A stretch of 64,000 nt of DNA. It comes from Prevotella sp. UBA2850. GTDB lineage: Bacteria > Bacteroidota > Bacteroidia > Bacteroidales > Bacteroidaceae. The notes under the pieces are model-generated. The model was given only the letters and a program-made list of their open reading frames with translations. It made no database searches and was not told where the DNA came from. The stretch spans positions 8,616-72,615 of the forward strand of contig DEFO01000016.1 in assembly GCA_002350805.1 (NCBI GenBank). Reading direction: 5' to 3'. Every line of letters begins with the position of its first letter. The first letter of the stretch is position 1. Positions 31,720 through 39,066 of this stretch are shown here, in pieces. Both the position numbers and the translations under genes were made by a program.

Positions 31720-32559
31720 ATGAAATCGATACAAATGAGAATATTCAAGACCGCTCTGACCCTGTGCCTGCTGGCACTCTCGCTCACCTCCCTGGCTCAA
31801 AAACCGTTCGACATGAATCTGTGGCAAGGCAAGCCTGCCGAAAAGAGTGTCGACAAGACCGACACGGCGCGCGTTCGTGTCTACCTGCCCAACGCCAAAC
31901 GGGCCACCGGCCGGGCCGTGGTCATCTGTCCGGGGGGTGGATATACGCACCTGGCCATGGATCATGAGGGCTACCAGTGGGGAGCTTTCTTCAACAACAT
32001 GGGCATTGCCGCCATCGTGCTGAAGTACCGCATGCCGCACGGTAAGCCCGAAGTGCCCGTCTCTGATGCCGAAGAGGCCATCCGACTGGTGCGCCGCAAT
32101 GCCGAGAAGTGGCACATCAACCCCAACGACGTGGGCATCATGGGATTCTCTGCGGGCGGACACCTGGCGTCGACCATCGCCACCCACTCGGTGAAAGATG
32201 CCAAACCCGACTTCCAGATTCTCTTCTATCCCGTCATCACCATGGACCCGGCCTTCACCCATCAGGGCTCGCACGACAACCTGCTGGGCAAGGATGCCAA
32301 GAAGAAAACCGAGGATAAATACAGTTCCGACATGCAGGTGACACGCGTTACGCCCCGTGCCTTCATTGCTCTGAGCGACGACGACCATGCCGTCGTGCCG
32401 GCCAACGGTGTGAACTACTACGTGGAGTGCTACCGCCACGACGTGCCTGCCTCGCTGCATGTCTATCCTTCAGGCGGCCACGGCTGGGGCATCCGCGACA
32501 GTTTCAAGTATCATGTGGAGATGGAGCTCGAGTTGCGTGCCTGGCTGCAGAGCTTCTAG
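31720..32559 (+). CDS. Exported alpha/beta-hydrolase, esterase/lipase-like
   Basis: A 279-residue secreted hydrolase. The signal peptide ends SLTSLAQ (Gln at +1). The oxyanion region CPGGGYTHLAMDHEG resembles HGGG-type esterases, the nucleophile is Ser-144 in IMGFSAGGHLAST, the acid Asp lies near IALSDDDHAVVPANG, and the catalytic His is in PSGGHGWGIR. This BD-FAE/acetyl-xylan-esterase-like layout is common beside polysaccharide genes in Prevotella. It is transcribed divergently from the sialate O-acetylesterase, with its own promoter. An alternative start is Met-6 (31735). Confidence 0.92.
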   Translation: MKSIQMRIFKTALTLCLLALSLTSLAQKPFDMNLWQGKPAEKSVDKTDTARVRVYLPNAKRATGRAVVICPGGGYTHLAMDHEGYQWGAFFNNMGIAAIVLKYRMPHGKPEVPVSDAEEAIRLVRRNAEKWHINPNDVGIMGFSAGGHLASTIATHSVKDAKPDFQILFYPVITMDPAFTHQGSHDNLLGKDAKKKTEDKYSSDMQVTRVTPRAFIALSDDDHAVVPANGVNYYVECYRHDVPASLHVYPSGGHGWGIRDSFKYHVEMELELRAWLQSF

Positions 32560-32623
32560 AATCCGACCGAGCAGAAAAATTCGTGTTTAATTCATGGTAA
32601 TTCGTGTGAACAAAGAAAGAGTT

Positions 32624-32711
32624 CCCGGCTCAGTAGGATTTGCAATCCGACTGCACCGGGTATGAGCATTTGTAAAGCGGCAAAATGCTGACCGCAAGCG
32701 AAAATTTTCGC
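32624..32711. repeat. Three consecutive palindromes, REP-like element
   Basis: First, 32624-32660: nested inverted repeat CCCGG..CAGT.GGATT/AATCC.ACTG..CCGGG. Second, about 32664-32690: AGCATTT/AAATGCT. Third, 32698-32711: the perfect palindrome GCGAAAATTTTCGC. The block lies between the esterase gene and a small lipoprotein gene; no coding frame fits. GGATTTGCAATCC-type palindromes recall repetitive extragenic palindromes of Bacteroidetes, which I infer from memory of their form only. Confidence 0.6.
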
Positions 32712-32765
32712 TGCTCCATGCAAGGTTTTGGCTGACAGCTGTGTTATCAAAAAGAAAACGAAGAT

Positions 32766-33203
32766 ATGAGAAAACGAATACAGAAACTGGCAGCAGGCAT
32801 GCTCGTGCTGATGGCCGCAAGCATGCTCATGGTGAGTTGCTCGTCAGACGAAGACGACCTGCGTCATCATTTGGTGGGCTATTGGGAGGGCGAATACCCT
32901 GCCGATTTCGCAAACATGCGCGGTGGTTATTATTTCTCACCCGATGGAGAGGTCATTGGTTGGGTAGCCTCGGGCGACTCCCGCTGGGAGACCCCACAAG
33001 GCAGGTGGTCAATCTCCGGCGATCGTGTGGAGATGGAACCCTATGATGTGCATCCCGATCAAATGTACTCTTCCGTAGTGTCAGTATCCGAGAAGCGCCT
33101 CGTCGTGCGCGTGTTTGGCGGTTTGGCAGGCATCCCTTACGAGAAAGGCACCGACTACATCTATCACAAATTGAAAAAGGCTCCCGGTTCATTGGTGGAC
33201 TAG
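32766..33203 (+). CDS. Small lipoprotein of unknown function
   Basis: A 145-residue protein with a lipoprotein signal: LAAGMLVLMAASMLMVSC, Cys-25 then SSDEDD. The mature part is a compact beta-rich domain reminiscent of a lipocalin-like or small calycin fold: LVGYWEGEYPADF, GGYYFSPDGEVIGW, PQGRWSISGDRVEM, EKRLVVRVFGGL. Proteins of this LVGYWxG type are frequent in Bacteroidales and lack an assigned function. Its stop codon directly abuts the remnant of an IS982-like transposase, so the 3' end is the boundary of the accessory block. Confidence 0.75.
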   Translation: MRKRIQKLAAGMLVLMAASMLMVSCSSDEDDLRHHLVGYWEGEYPADFANMRGGYYFSPDGEVIGWVASGDSRWETPQGRWSISGDRVEMEPYDVHPDQMYSSVVSVSEKRLVVRVFGGLAGIPYEKGTDYIYHKLKKAPGSLVD

Positions 33204-33743
33204 TTTGTTGTTAGCGAATATATCCTGAGGTTAGCCATGCCAATCCCCTTACTATTCAGGTTGATACCGACGGGTTTTCCGTAGAGGAATTCCACAAAAG
33301 GCTTGTAGTCAAGCGGCTTGTGGTCATCTACATCTCCAGGTGTGATCATGAAGTTGAGCAATTCCCCCTTCTCGTTACAGATCAGGTGCAGCTTGAACCC
33401 GAAGAACCAGCTCGGGGAACAGATGCCGCAGATGCTTCGACACATGCTCCAGATAGAAATGCTTCAGACAGCGATACCCGGAACCATGAAACAGTATCAT
33501 GATCAGCATGACTTCTGCCTTGGAAAGAGTTCCGTCACGGTGGTACGGACGCTTATTCGGGGCTTTTACGGTATATTTTGCCATCATTGCATCATAAAAT
33601 TTGCAAAAATCATCTGCAATACAGAAAATTTCAGTATCTTTGTCCTCGGTAATCATAGCGAAATTCTTAGTTTCATTGTTTTTATCCACTACAAAGTTTT
33701 TCGCTTCGTTCAAGGAAGCTCCTAAAATTTCGCTAATTGCCAA
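33200..33743 (-). pseudogene. Degenerate IS982-family transposase remnant
   Basis: Two frames together recall an IS982-type transposase of roughly 290 residues. The N-terminal part (33743 to about 33405) reads IFCIADDFCKFYDAMMAKY, YHRDGTLSKAEVMLIMILFH and KHLRHLFPELV. It then breaks, and the sequence resumes in another frame with WFFGFKLHLICNEKGELLNF and MITPGDVDDHKPLDYKPF, ending abnormally at LYGKPVG. The middle, with one of the catalytic acids, and the C-terminus are missing. So there are at least two internal deletions, and it cannot be active. The sequence past its 5' end (33744-33780) contains CATCGAACTCACG, which may be the old terminal end. It marks the left edge of the A+T-rich accessory block. 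Confidence 0.82.
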
Positions 33744-33867
33744 ATTTTCAATGGGTTATATTTCATCGAACTCACGTTATTTAAAAAAACTATAAAAATT
33801 TCCCATGAATACTTTTGTTAATGCCAGGGCAACTTCCTGCGAAAACTTAGGTATCTTCATTTGTTCT

Positions 33868-35589
33868 TTATTTCTTGCTTTTAATAATGTTCCCCAATCT
33901 CCATTGAACCACCCACAAGTCTTTATCCTTGTTCATTCCAATATTGGTACTTGCTATCTCTACTGTTACTCCACTGCCTCCTTGTGATGAGCAGATTCGT
34001 AAAAACTTGTATTTTCGAGGAACAAAGGGGCAAGTTCCTCCATTCATGTCAAAAACACTCCATTTTCTTTTTCTTCCCTTAAAAGCATCATCTATAACAT
34101 AGTTCCCTTTGTGAGTTTTAAATATATCCTCTCCATAAATATATTCGTCATCGATACTTCTTTGATAGGCTTTCTGGCCATTCCTAATCTTATCAATAGT
34201 TTTCCACCCTGCATAAACGACAAGTGGCTCTGGTTCCCATTCTTCCTCTTGCATGTCTATATAGGTTCTTTGGCGCCCATCTAACAGAATGGTATCAACG
34301 GAATTCATATATTTTGCTACATCTGGATCTGATTTTATAATACGACTTGAAATTTTTGATTTCAATATAATACCCTCCAAGGTTCTGCATCTACTCAATG
34401 CGACATACACCTGACCAGAGGCGAAGGCTTTATCAACATCTATGATGACATTATCAAATGTCAATCCTTGGCTCTTGTGTACTGTTACAGCCCATGCAAG
34501 ACGTAATGGGATTTGTATGTAGCTTCCGCAAATCTCGGTTATAATTTCTTTTGTCTTCTTATTGACCTTGTAGATAATTTTATCCCATCTTTGCTTCTCA
34601 ACAATTACTGGCTGAATCTTCCCATCTATCTTGACTTCAACATAATCATCACCAAGAGATAAAACTCTACCCATTGTTCCATTATAATACCTGCCTTCAT
34701 TGTCATTCTTGACAAACATAACCCGAGCACCTTTTTTAAATTCAAGGTAGTAATCTACGGGATAGTCATCATGAGGGAAAAAACCTTCGATCCTAGCCTT
34801 AAACTCCTTGCTTCTTCCCCTTAGCTTTGATAACTGTTCAGAATTATATTGGTCTACCTGCCTATTATGAGTCATCAGGACTGTAACCTCCTGACTGACC
34901 TTCGGTCTGTAATCTTCAACATACCTAGAGTTAAGCAGCCGAAGGTCCTTTGTAGAGGACTTGCCAATTCTTATATGATTAAGAATATTAATAAAAACCT
35001 TCTCATCTTGACGATAAACATGCTGAAGTTCCAGCATGGAATACTTCAACTTGGATAATGCCTTACTACCGAAAAAATAAAGTGTATCATATTCTTCTAT
35101 CAGTGTTATCCTTTCTTCGTCTTTAGCTACAGGCATAAGTTGAAACAAATCCCCAAACATTATCAACTGTACACCACCAAAAGGTTTTCTGCTTTTTCTA
35201 TAGTAACACAAAATTCTATCTGTAGCATCCAGCATATCACACCTTACCATGCTTACTTCATCTATGATAAGCATATCTATCTGCCTTAATAGCTCTGCCT
35301 GACCTTCATCAAGTGAATACAAATCTCTCATCTTGTGTCCCGGTAGATATGGCACCAAAGGCAAGCCAAAAAGGGAGTGCATAGTTACACCACCGGCGTT
35401 ATTTGCAGCTACACCAGTAGGAGCCGCTACTACAATTCTTTTATATTTTTTGTTGTTATCAATAATATGACGCAGTAGTGTAGTCTTTCCCGTACCAGCT
35501 TTTCCTGTTATAAAAAGGTTCTTGCCTTCCTGAACTAACTCCAGGGCTTTTTCTCCATACTTATCAAAAGTAAAGGTTACAGAATCCAT
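33868..35589 (-). CDS. PIF1-like DNA helicase (AAA family, superfamily 1)
   Basis: A 573-residue 5'-3' type helicase. Walker A is GKAGTGKTTLL (residues 29-39), followed by VAAPTGVAANNAGGVTMHSL (motif Ia), Walker B LIIDEVSMVRCDMLDA and motif III FGDLFQLMPV. Later motifs AWAVTVHKSQGLTFDNVIID and GQVYVALSRCRTLEGIIL match PIF1/RecD-type helicases. After about residue 430 there is an extra C-terminal region of about 140 residues (VVYAGWKTIDKIRNGQKAYQ, HKGNYVIDDAFKGRKRKWSV) that I do not recognise. The gene is A+T-rich relative to the left part of the window and divergent from the unknown gene at 35778. Confidence 0.92.
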   Translation of the reverse strand: MDSVTFTFDKYGEKALELVQEGKNLFITGKAGTGKTTLLRHIIDNNKKYKRIVVAAPTGVAANNAGGVTMHSLFGLPLVPYLPGHKMRDLYSLDEGQAELLRQIDMLIIDEVSMVRCDMLDATDRILCYYRKSRKPFGGVQLIMFGDLFQLMPVAKDEERITLIEEYDTLYFFGSKALSKLKYSMLELQHVYRQDEKVFINILNHIRIGKSSTKDLRLLNSRYVEDYRPKVSQEVTVLMTHNRQVDQYNSEQLSKLRGRSKEFKARIEGFFPHDDYPVDYYLEFKKGARVMFVKNDNEGRYYNGTMGRVLSLGDDYVEVKIDGKIQPVIVEKQRWDKIIYKVNKKTKEIITEICGSYIQIPLRLAWAVTVHKSQGLTFDNVIIDVDKAFASGQVYVALSRCRTLEGIILKSKISSRIIKSDPDVAKYMNSVDTILLDGRQRTYIDMQEEEWEPEPLVVYAGWKTIDKIRNGQKAYQRSIDDEYIYGEDIFKTHKGNYVIDDAFKGRKRKWSVFDMNGGTCPFVPRKYKFLRICSSQGGSGVTVEIASTNIGMNKDKDLWVVQWRLGNIIKSKK

Positions 35590-35725
35590 AATAGAGAGTT
35601 TTATATTCTTTGAAAAGTCAAAAGACTGATAACATTTTTATGAATACAAAGTAACGAAATTAATCGCTATTTTACAAACTTTATTACATAAATTCATTTA
35701 AATAATTGAATTTGACTTAGTGTGA

Positions 35726-35757
35726 TTTGATTTTTTAAGAAAATAAAACTACTTTTG
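35726..35757 (+). promoter_or_regulatory. Complete Bacteroidota promoter upstream of the unknown gene
   Basis: TTTG (35726-35729), a 20-base spacer, TACTTTTG (35750-35757). It should start transcription about 15 bases before the ATG at 35778. Confidence 0.85.
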
Positions 35758-35777
35758 CATAGCTATAGCCTAAATGA

Positions 35778-36773
35778 TTGAATATGATTAGATCCGAATT
35801 TGAATATAAAAAGAAAAAGGATGGCACCACGGAAAGAGTGCCTGTAAAATATATGTCTTATTCTCATGATGAATTATACGACATATATACCAATCGTCTT
35901 GATCATGACTACTTTTATTCAGAGACGTCTCTCACTCAATCAATAAAGAGGCTTCAGTATCTCTACAAGAAAGGCTATAAAGACGCTGTTTCATTTTTCA
36001 AAACTATAGGCATAGAACCCCAGAAGATTCAGATTAAAGATATAATCGAAAACGGCTATGTCGCTTTAAAAACCAGAAAAGAAATACTTGATTCAGACAG
36101 AATAGATTCTTTTTCCAGCTATAGAATTTCCGAAGAAGGAAGAACCTATTATCCAATAAATCTTTCTCCGATAAATGTAGTCAATTCGGCTACAGTCATC
36201 GCATTAATGAAACGTTTTAAAGAACCTGTTTTTAATAGTAACATCAATAATTACATCTTTGTACCGACTGTAAAGAAATCCTCTGCTATTATGGAAGAAC
36301 TTCCTATAAATTCCATAAGCCAGGCTGTAAAACTAATGAAAAAAATCTGGGGATTTTCATACAATGAGTATGTACAAATACTCAAAAAAGTTATTGGCCC
36401 ACAGATAGGAAACCTATCTATTAAAGACGCTTTCTACTACGAAGATCATCTATCTTATATCACTTTGAAAAATTGTAACGAGACATCCCAGACAGTAATT
36501 ATAGAGGGGGAAACATACTCTGTTATTAAAATAAAAAGACTATGTGTCAAAAGCTTCATTCTCAGCATTATTAGTAAACAAATAATGGAAAATTCTGAAA
36601 AAATCTGTTTTCTAAAGCAATATGAAGATAGCCTTAAATTCAACAACAGAAGGTTAATTGTAAAAACTAGTGACAATAAGAAAAAGGAAAAACAAAAATC
36701 CAATGAACCTAAAAAGAAAAGAGAATGGGTTCATATTATATACACCCCTATGGGGCTTGGAAAAAGAAGATAA
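35778..36773 (+). CDS. Protein of unknown function, divergent from the PIF1-like helicase
   Basis: A 331-residue, lysine-rich basic protein that I cannot assign. There is no signal peptide or membrane segment. The first about 90 residues are charged and helical (MNMIRSEFEYKKKKDGT, YSHDELYDIYTNRLDHDYFY). A central part may contain a helical DNA-binding-like stretch (SQAVKLMKKIWGFSYNEYVQ, ILKKVIGPQIGNLSIKDAF). The C-terminal tail is strongly basic (SDNKKKEKQKSNEPKKKREW, GLGKRR), which suggests nucleic-acid contact. It has a very good promoter and A+T-rich codons like the helicase. Position next to a helicase and two error-prone polymerases suggests a DNA-repair, replication or defence role, but that is context only. 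Confidence 0.7.
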   Translation: MNMIRSEFEYKKKKDGTTERVPVKYMSYSHDELYDIYTNRLDHDYFYSETSLTQSIKRLQYLYKKGYKDAVSFFKTIGIEPQKIQIKDIIENGYVALKTRKEILDSDRIDSFSSYRISEEGRTYYPINLSPINVVNSATVIALMKRFKEPVFNSNINNYIFVPTVKKSSAIMEELPINSISQAVKLMKKIWGFSYNEYVQILKKVIGPQIGNLSIKDAFYYEDHLSYITLKNCNETSQTVIIEGETYSVIKIKRLCVKSFILSIISKQIMENSEKICFLKQYEDSLKFNNRRLIVKTSDNKKKEKQKSNEPKKKREWVHIIYTPMGLGKRR

Positions 36774-36810
36774 ACTCTGCTTTTCATTCTTATTTCTCAT
36801 GGATTTGAAG

Positions 36811-36818
36811 TATCTTTG
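36811..36818 (+). promoter_or_regulatory. Possible -7 box (TATCTTTG) immediately before umuD
   Basis: TATCTTTG ends six bases before the ATG at 36825. With the usual distance from this box to the start site, the transcript would begin at or beside the start codon, i.e. a leaderless mRNA. No -33 TTTG at the standard spacing, so the site is not certain. Confidence 0.5.
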
Positions 36819-36824
36819 CACAAA

Positions 36825-37268
36825 ATGAAAAATATAACTATACTCAACGGTGAGTTCTCAAAAGAATTAGAACTACTACTTGCTCCCTCAATAAAAGCAG
36901 GTTTCCCAAGTCCAGCCGACGACTATTTGCAGGACAGGCTTGACTTTAACCGTGACCTGATACGGCATCCGGAAACAACCTTCTATGGTCGTGTTTCCGG
37001 GGACTCGATGATGGATGCAGGCATCAACGACGGTGATATAGCCGTCATCGACAAGAGTATTGAGGCATCTGACGGTGATATAGTCGTAGGATATGTTAAC
37101 AATGAGTTTACAATCAAGTTCCTTGACCTTTCTCATAGAGCAGAAGGATACATTGAACTGCGTCCTGCCAACAAGAACTACCAGCCAATTCGCATCTATG
37201 AATCAGATGATTTCGAAGTGTGGGGAGTGGTTGTATGGACAATCAAGAATTGGAAAAGATTGACGTGA
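36825..37268 (+). CDS. umuD: UmuD-like S24 peptidase, DNA polymerase V subunit
   Basis: A 147-residue self-cleaving accessory subunit of the UmuC polymerase. I use the ATG at 36825; a TTG three codons earlier lies inside the likely promoter box. The autocleavage site is Ala-25/Gly-26 (KAGFPSPADDY). The catalytic pair is Ser-61 in VSGDSMMDAGI and Lys-98 in NEFTIKFL. All are one residue off the E. coli UmuD numbering, so the processing machinery looks intact. The protein should be cut on RecA filaments after DNA damage and then activate UmuC. It precedes umuC by 94 bases. Confidence 0.95.
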   Translation: MKNITILNGEFSKELELLLAPSIKAGFPSPADDYLQDRLDFNRDLIRHPETTFYGRVSGDSMMDAGINDGDIAVIDKSIEASDGDIVVGYVNNEFTIKFLDLSHRAEGYIELRPANKNYQPIRIYESDDFEVWGVVVWTIKNWKRLT

Positions 37269-37362
37269 CAACTACTTTATAGACAATCTAATAGATTATA
37301 GAACATTCGATCATATTTAAATGGTTTAAAACATTTACATTACACGTCTTAACTATTAAATC

Positions 37363-38658
37363 ATGTACGGCATCATTGATTGTGACAATTGCTATGTAAG
37401 CTGCGAGAGGGTTTTCCGTCCGGACCTGAACGGCAAGCCTGTGGTGGTTCTGAGCAACAATGATGGCTGTGTGGTTGCCAGGAGCAATGAGGCGAAGAAG
37501 ATGGGTATCAAGGCTGGGACACCTTATTTCCAACTAGCCCAACAGTTCCCCGATCAGAAGATTGCCGTTTTCTCCTCCAACTATGAATTGTATGGCGAAC
37601 TGACTGCAAGGGTGGTGGAAATCATCCGTCAGGAAGTGCCAGCCTATTTTCGCTATTCCATTGACGAATGCTTCATCTATATGGATGGCATGGAACACCT
37701 GGATCTGAAGACTTGGGGTGAAAACCTTCATAAGCGAATCCGAAAGGGCGTGGGTATTCCTGTCAGTATCGGACTTGCCCCTAACAAGACACTAGCCAAG
37801 ATGGCTTCTCATTTTGCCAAGAAATACCAAGGATATCGTCACTGTTGTATGATTGACTCCGAGGAGAAGCGTATCAAGGCCTTGAAGCTTTATCCTATCG
37901 ACGAGATATGGGGTATCGGCAGACGTTATACAGCTCGTCTTCAGGAATTGGGCATTCAGTCGGCTTATGATTTTGCCTCGCATCACCGTGACTGGGTAAG
38001 GGCGACCTTCAGGAATATCGTAATAGAAAGGACTTGGAGGGAACTTAATGGAGAGGACTGTGTTCCCAATGAGGAACTGGCCAAGAAAAAAAGTATCTGC
38101 ACCAGCAGGAGCTTCAATGGGATGATTTCTGATTTCACTGACTTACAGACACAGGTGGCCAACTATGCTGCCCGATGTGCCGAGAAACTGCGCCAACAGG
38201 AAACCGTGGCTTCCATCGTAGGCGTATTTATCAACACCAATGCGTTCCGTGAAGATCTCCTTCAGTATTGGAATTTTCAGGAACAACGACTGATAACGCC
38301 GTCATCATCTACGATGACGATCGTCCATGCTGCAACTGAGGTGCTTCGTAAGATTTATCGTGAGGGCTATCAATACAAGAAAGCCGGTGTCATCGTCATG
38401 GGAATCGGCCCGAAAAGTCCTATCCAGACTGACCTTTTCGACTTTAATGCAGAGCAGTTTGAGAAGATGAAAAGGCTTGATAAGGTTATTGACCGTATCA
38501 ACAAGGTAAACGGTACGGAAACGATTGTCCTTGGCTCACAGCAATATACTAGGAAAGGTGGCAAAGGTAAGGCAGATGTCTTTGCCAATGCCATCAAGCA
38601 TGACTTCAAGAGCAAGAATCCAACGACTCGTTGGAGCGATATCATATTACTCACTTGA
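37363..38658 (+). CDS. umuC: UmuC, Y-family translesion DNA polymerase (Pol V catalytic subunit)
   Basis: A 431-residue error-prone polymerase that copies across damaged bases. The palm motif MYGIIDCDNCYVSCERVF supplies the first catalytic Asp, and YSIDECFIYMDG the Asp-Glu pair. VVVLSNNDGCVVARSNEAKK is the finger region, and LAPNKTLAKMASHFAKKYQG and YPIDEIWGIGRRYTARLQEL the thumb/HhH part. The little-finger domain is followed by a DUF4113-type C-terminus (KADVFANAIKHDFKSKN, RWSDII). The length matches E. coli UmuC. It forms one transcription unit with umuD, and probably with the lipoprotein and second polymerase genes downstream. Confidence 0.97.
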   Translation: MYGIIDCDNCYVSCERVFRPDLNGKPVVVLSNNDGCVVARSNEAKKMGIKAGTPYFQLAQQFPDQKIAVFSSNYELYGELTARVVEIIRQEVPAYFRYSIDECFIYMDGMEHLDLKTWGENLHKRIRKGVGIPVSIGLAPNKTLAKMASHFAKKYQGYRHCCMIDSEEKRIKALKLYPIDEIWGIGRRYTARLQELGIQSAYDFASHHRDWVRATFRNIVIERTWRELNGEDCVPNEELAKKKSICTSRSFNGMISDFTDLQTQVANYAARCAEKLRQQETVASIVGVFINTNAFREDLLQYWNFQEQRLITPSSSTMTIVHAATEVLRKIYREGYQYKKAGVIVMGIGPKSPIQTDLFDFNAEQFEKMKRLDKVIDRINKVNGTETIVLGSQQYTRKGGKGKADVFANAIKHDFKSKNPTTRWSDIILLT

Positions 38659-38678
38659 AATACTTTACGAATCGTATA

Positions 38679-39029
38679 ATGAAAAGAAACATCTACTTCA
38701 TAGCTACACTTTTTCTGGCTGTCGTGTTGACTGCATGTGTAAAGTCTAAGTCTCCGTCCAATGAACAGCAAGAGACAGAATCATACGATTACCGTGTGAT
38801 TGAAACAACACCGGTTTACGTGGACTCCCTCAAAAAGGATTCCACGGTTAACACTAGCTCGAATGCTAAAATTCCCGTACCGCCCACGGATTCCTATGAT
38901 GATGGCTACTTGGACGGTGAAGCCATGGCAGAAGAAGACCGCCTTGCTGGAAAACCTGGAATGCAGGTGGGCATGGATGATGAAGATGAGGACTATGAAG
39001 ACGGATTTGACGACGGCTATGAGGAATAG
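38679..39029 (+). CDS. Small acidic lipoprotein between two polymerase genes
   Basis: A 116-residue lipoprotein: MKRNIYFIATLFLAVVLTAC places the lipid at Cys-20. The start at 38679 leaves a 20-base gap after umuC. The mature protein is short, Ser/Thr-rich, then strongly acidic, with repeated DGY/EDG words (YDDGYLDGEAMAEEDRLAG, DDEDEDYEDGFDDGYEE). The DGY-type repeats may bind calcium or simply be a disordered acidic tail. I know of no role for a lipoprotein in translesion synthesis; it may be a passenger, or a marker of gene-by-gene assembly of the cassette. Confidence 0.75.
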   Translation: MKRNIYFIATLFLAVVLTACVKSKSPSNEQQETESYDYRVIETTPVYVDSLKKDSTVNTSSNAKIPVPPTDSYDDGYLDGEAMAEEDRLAGKPGMQVGMDDEDEDYEDGFDDGYEE

Positions 39030-39066
39030 TCTACATTTATAAACAGTTATATGAAGAACTGACATC

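Noticed and set aside
36816..36824. TTG start for umuD three codons upstream
   Set aside because: It lies within the TATCTTTG box; the ATG at 36825 puts cleavage and catalytic residues one off E. coli UmuD numbering.
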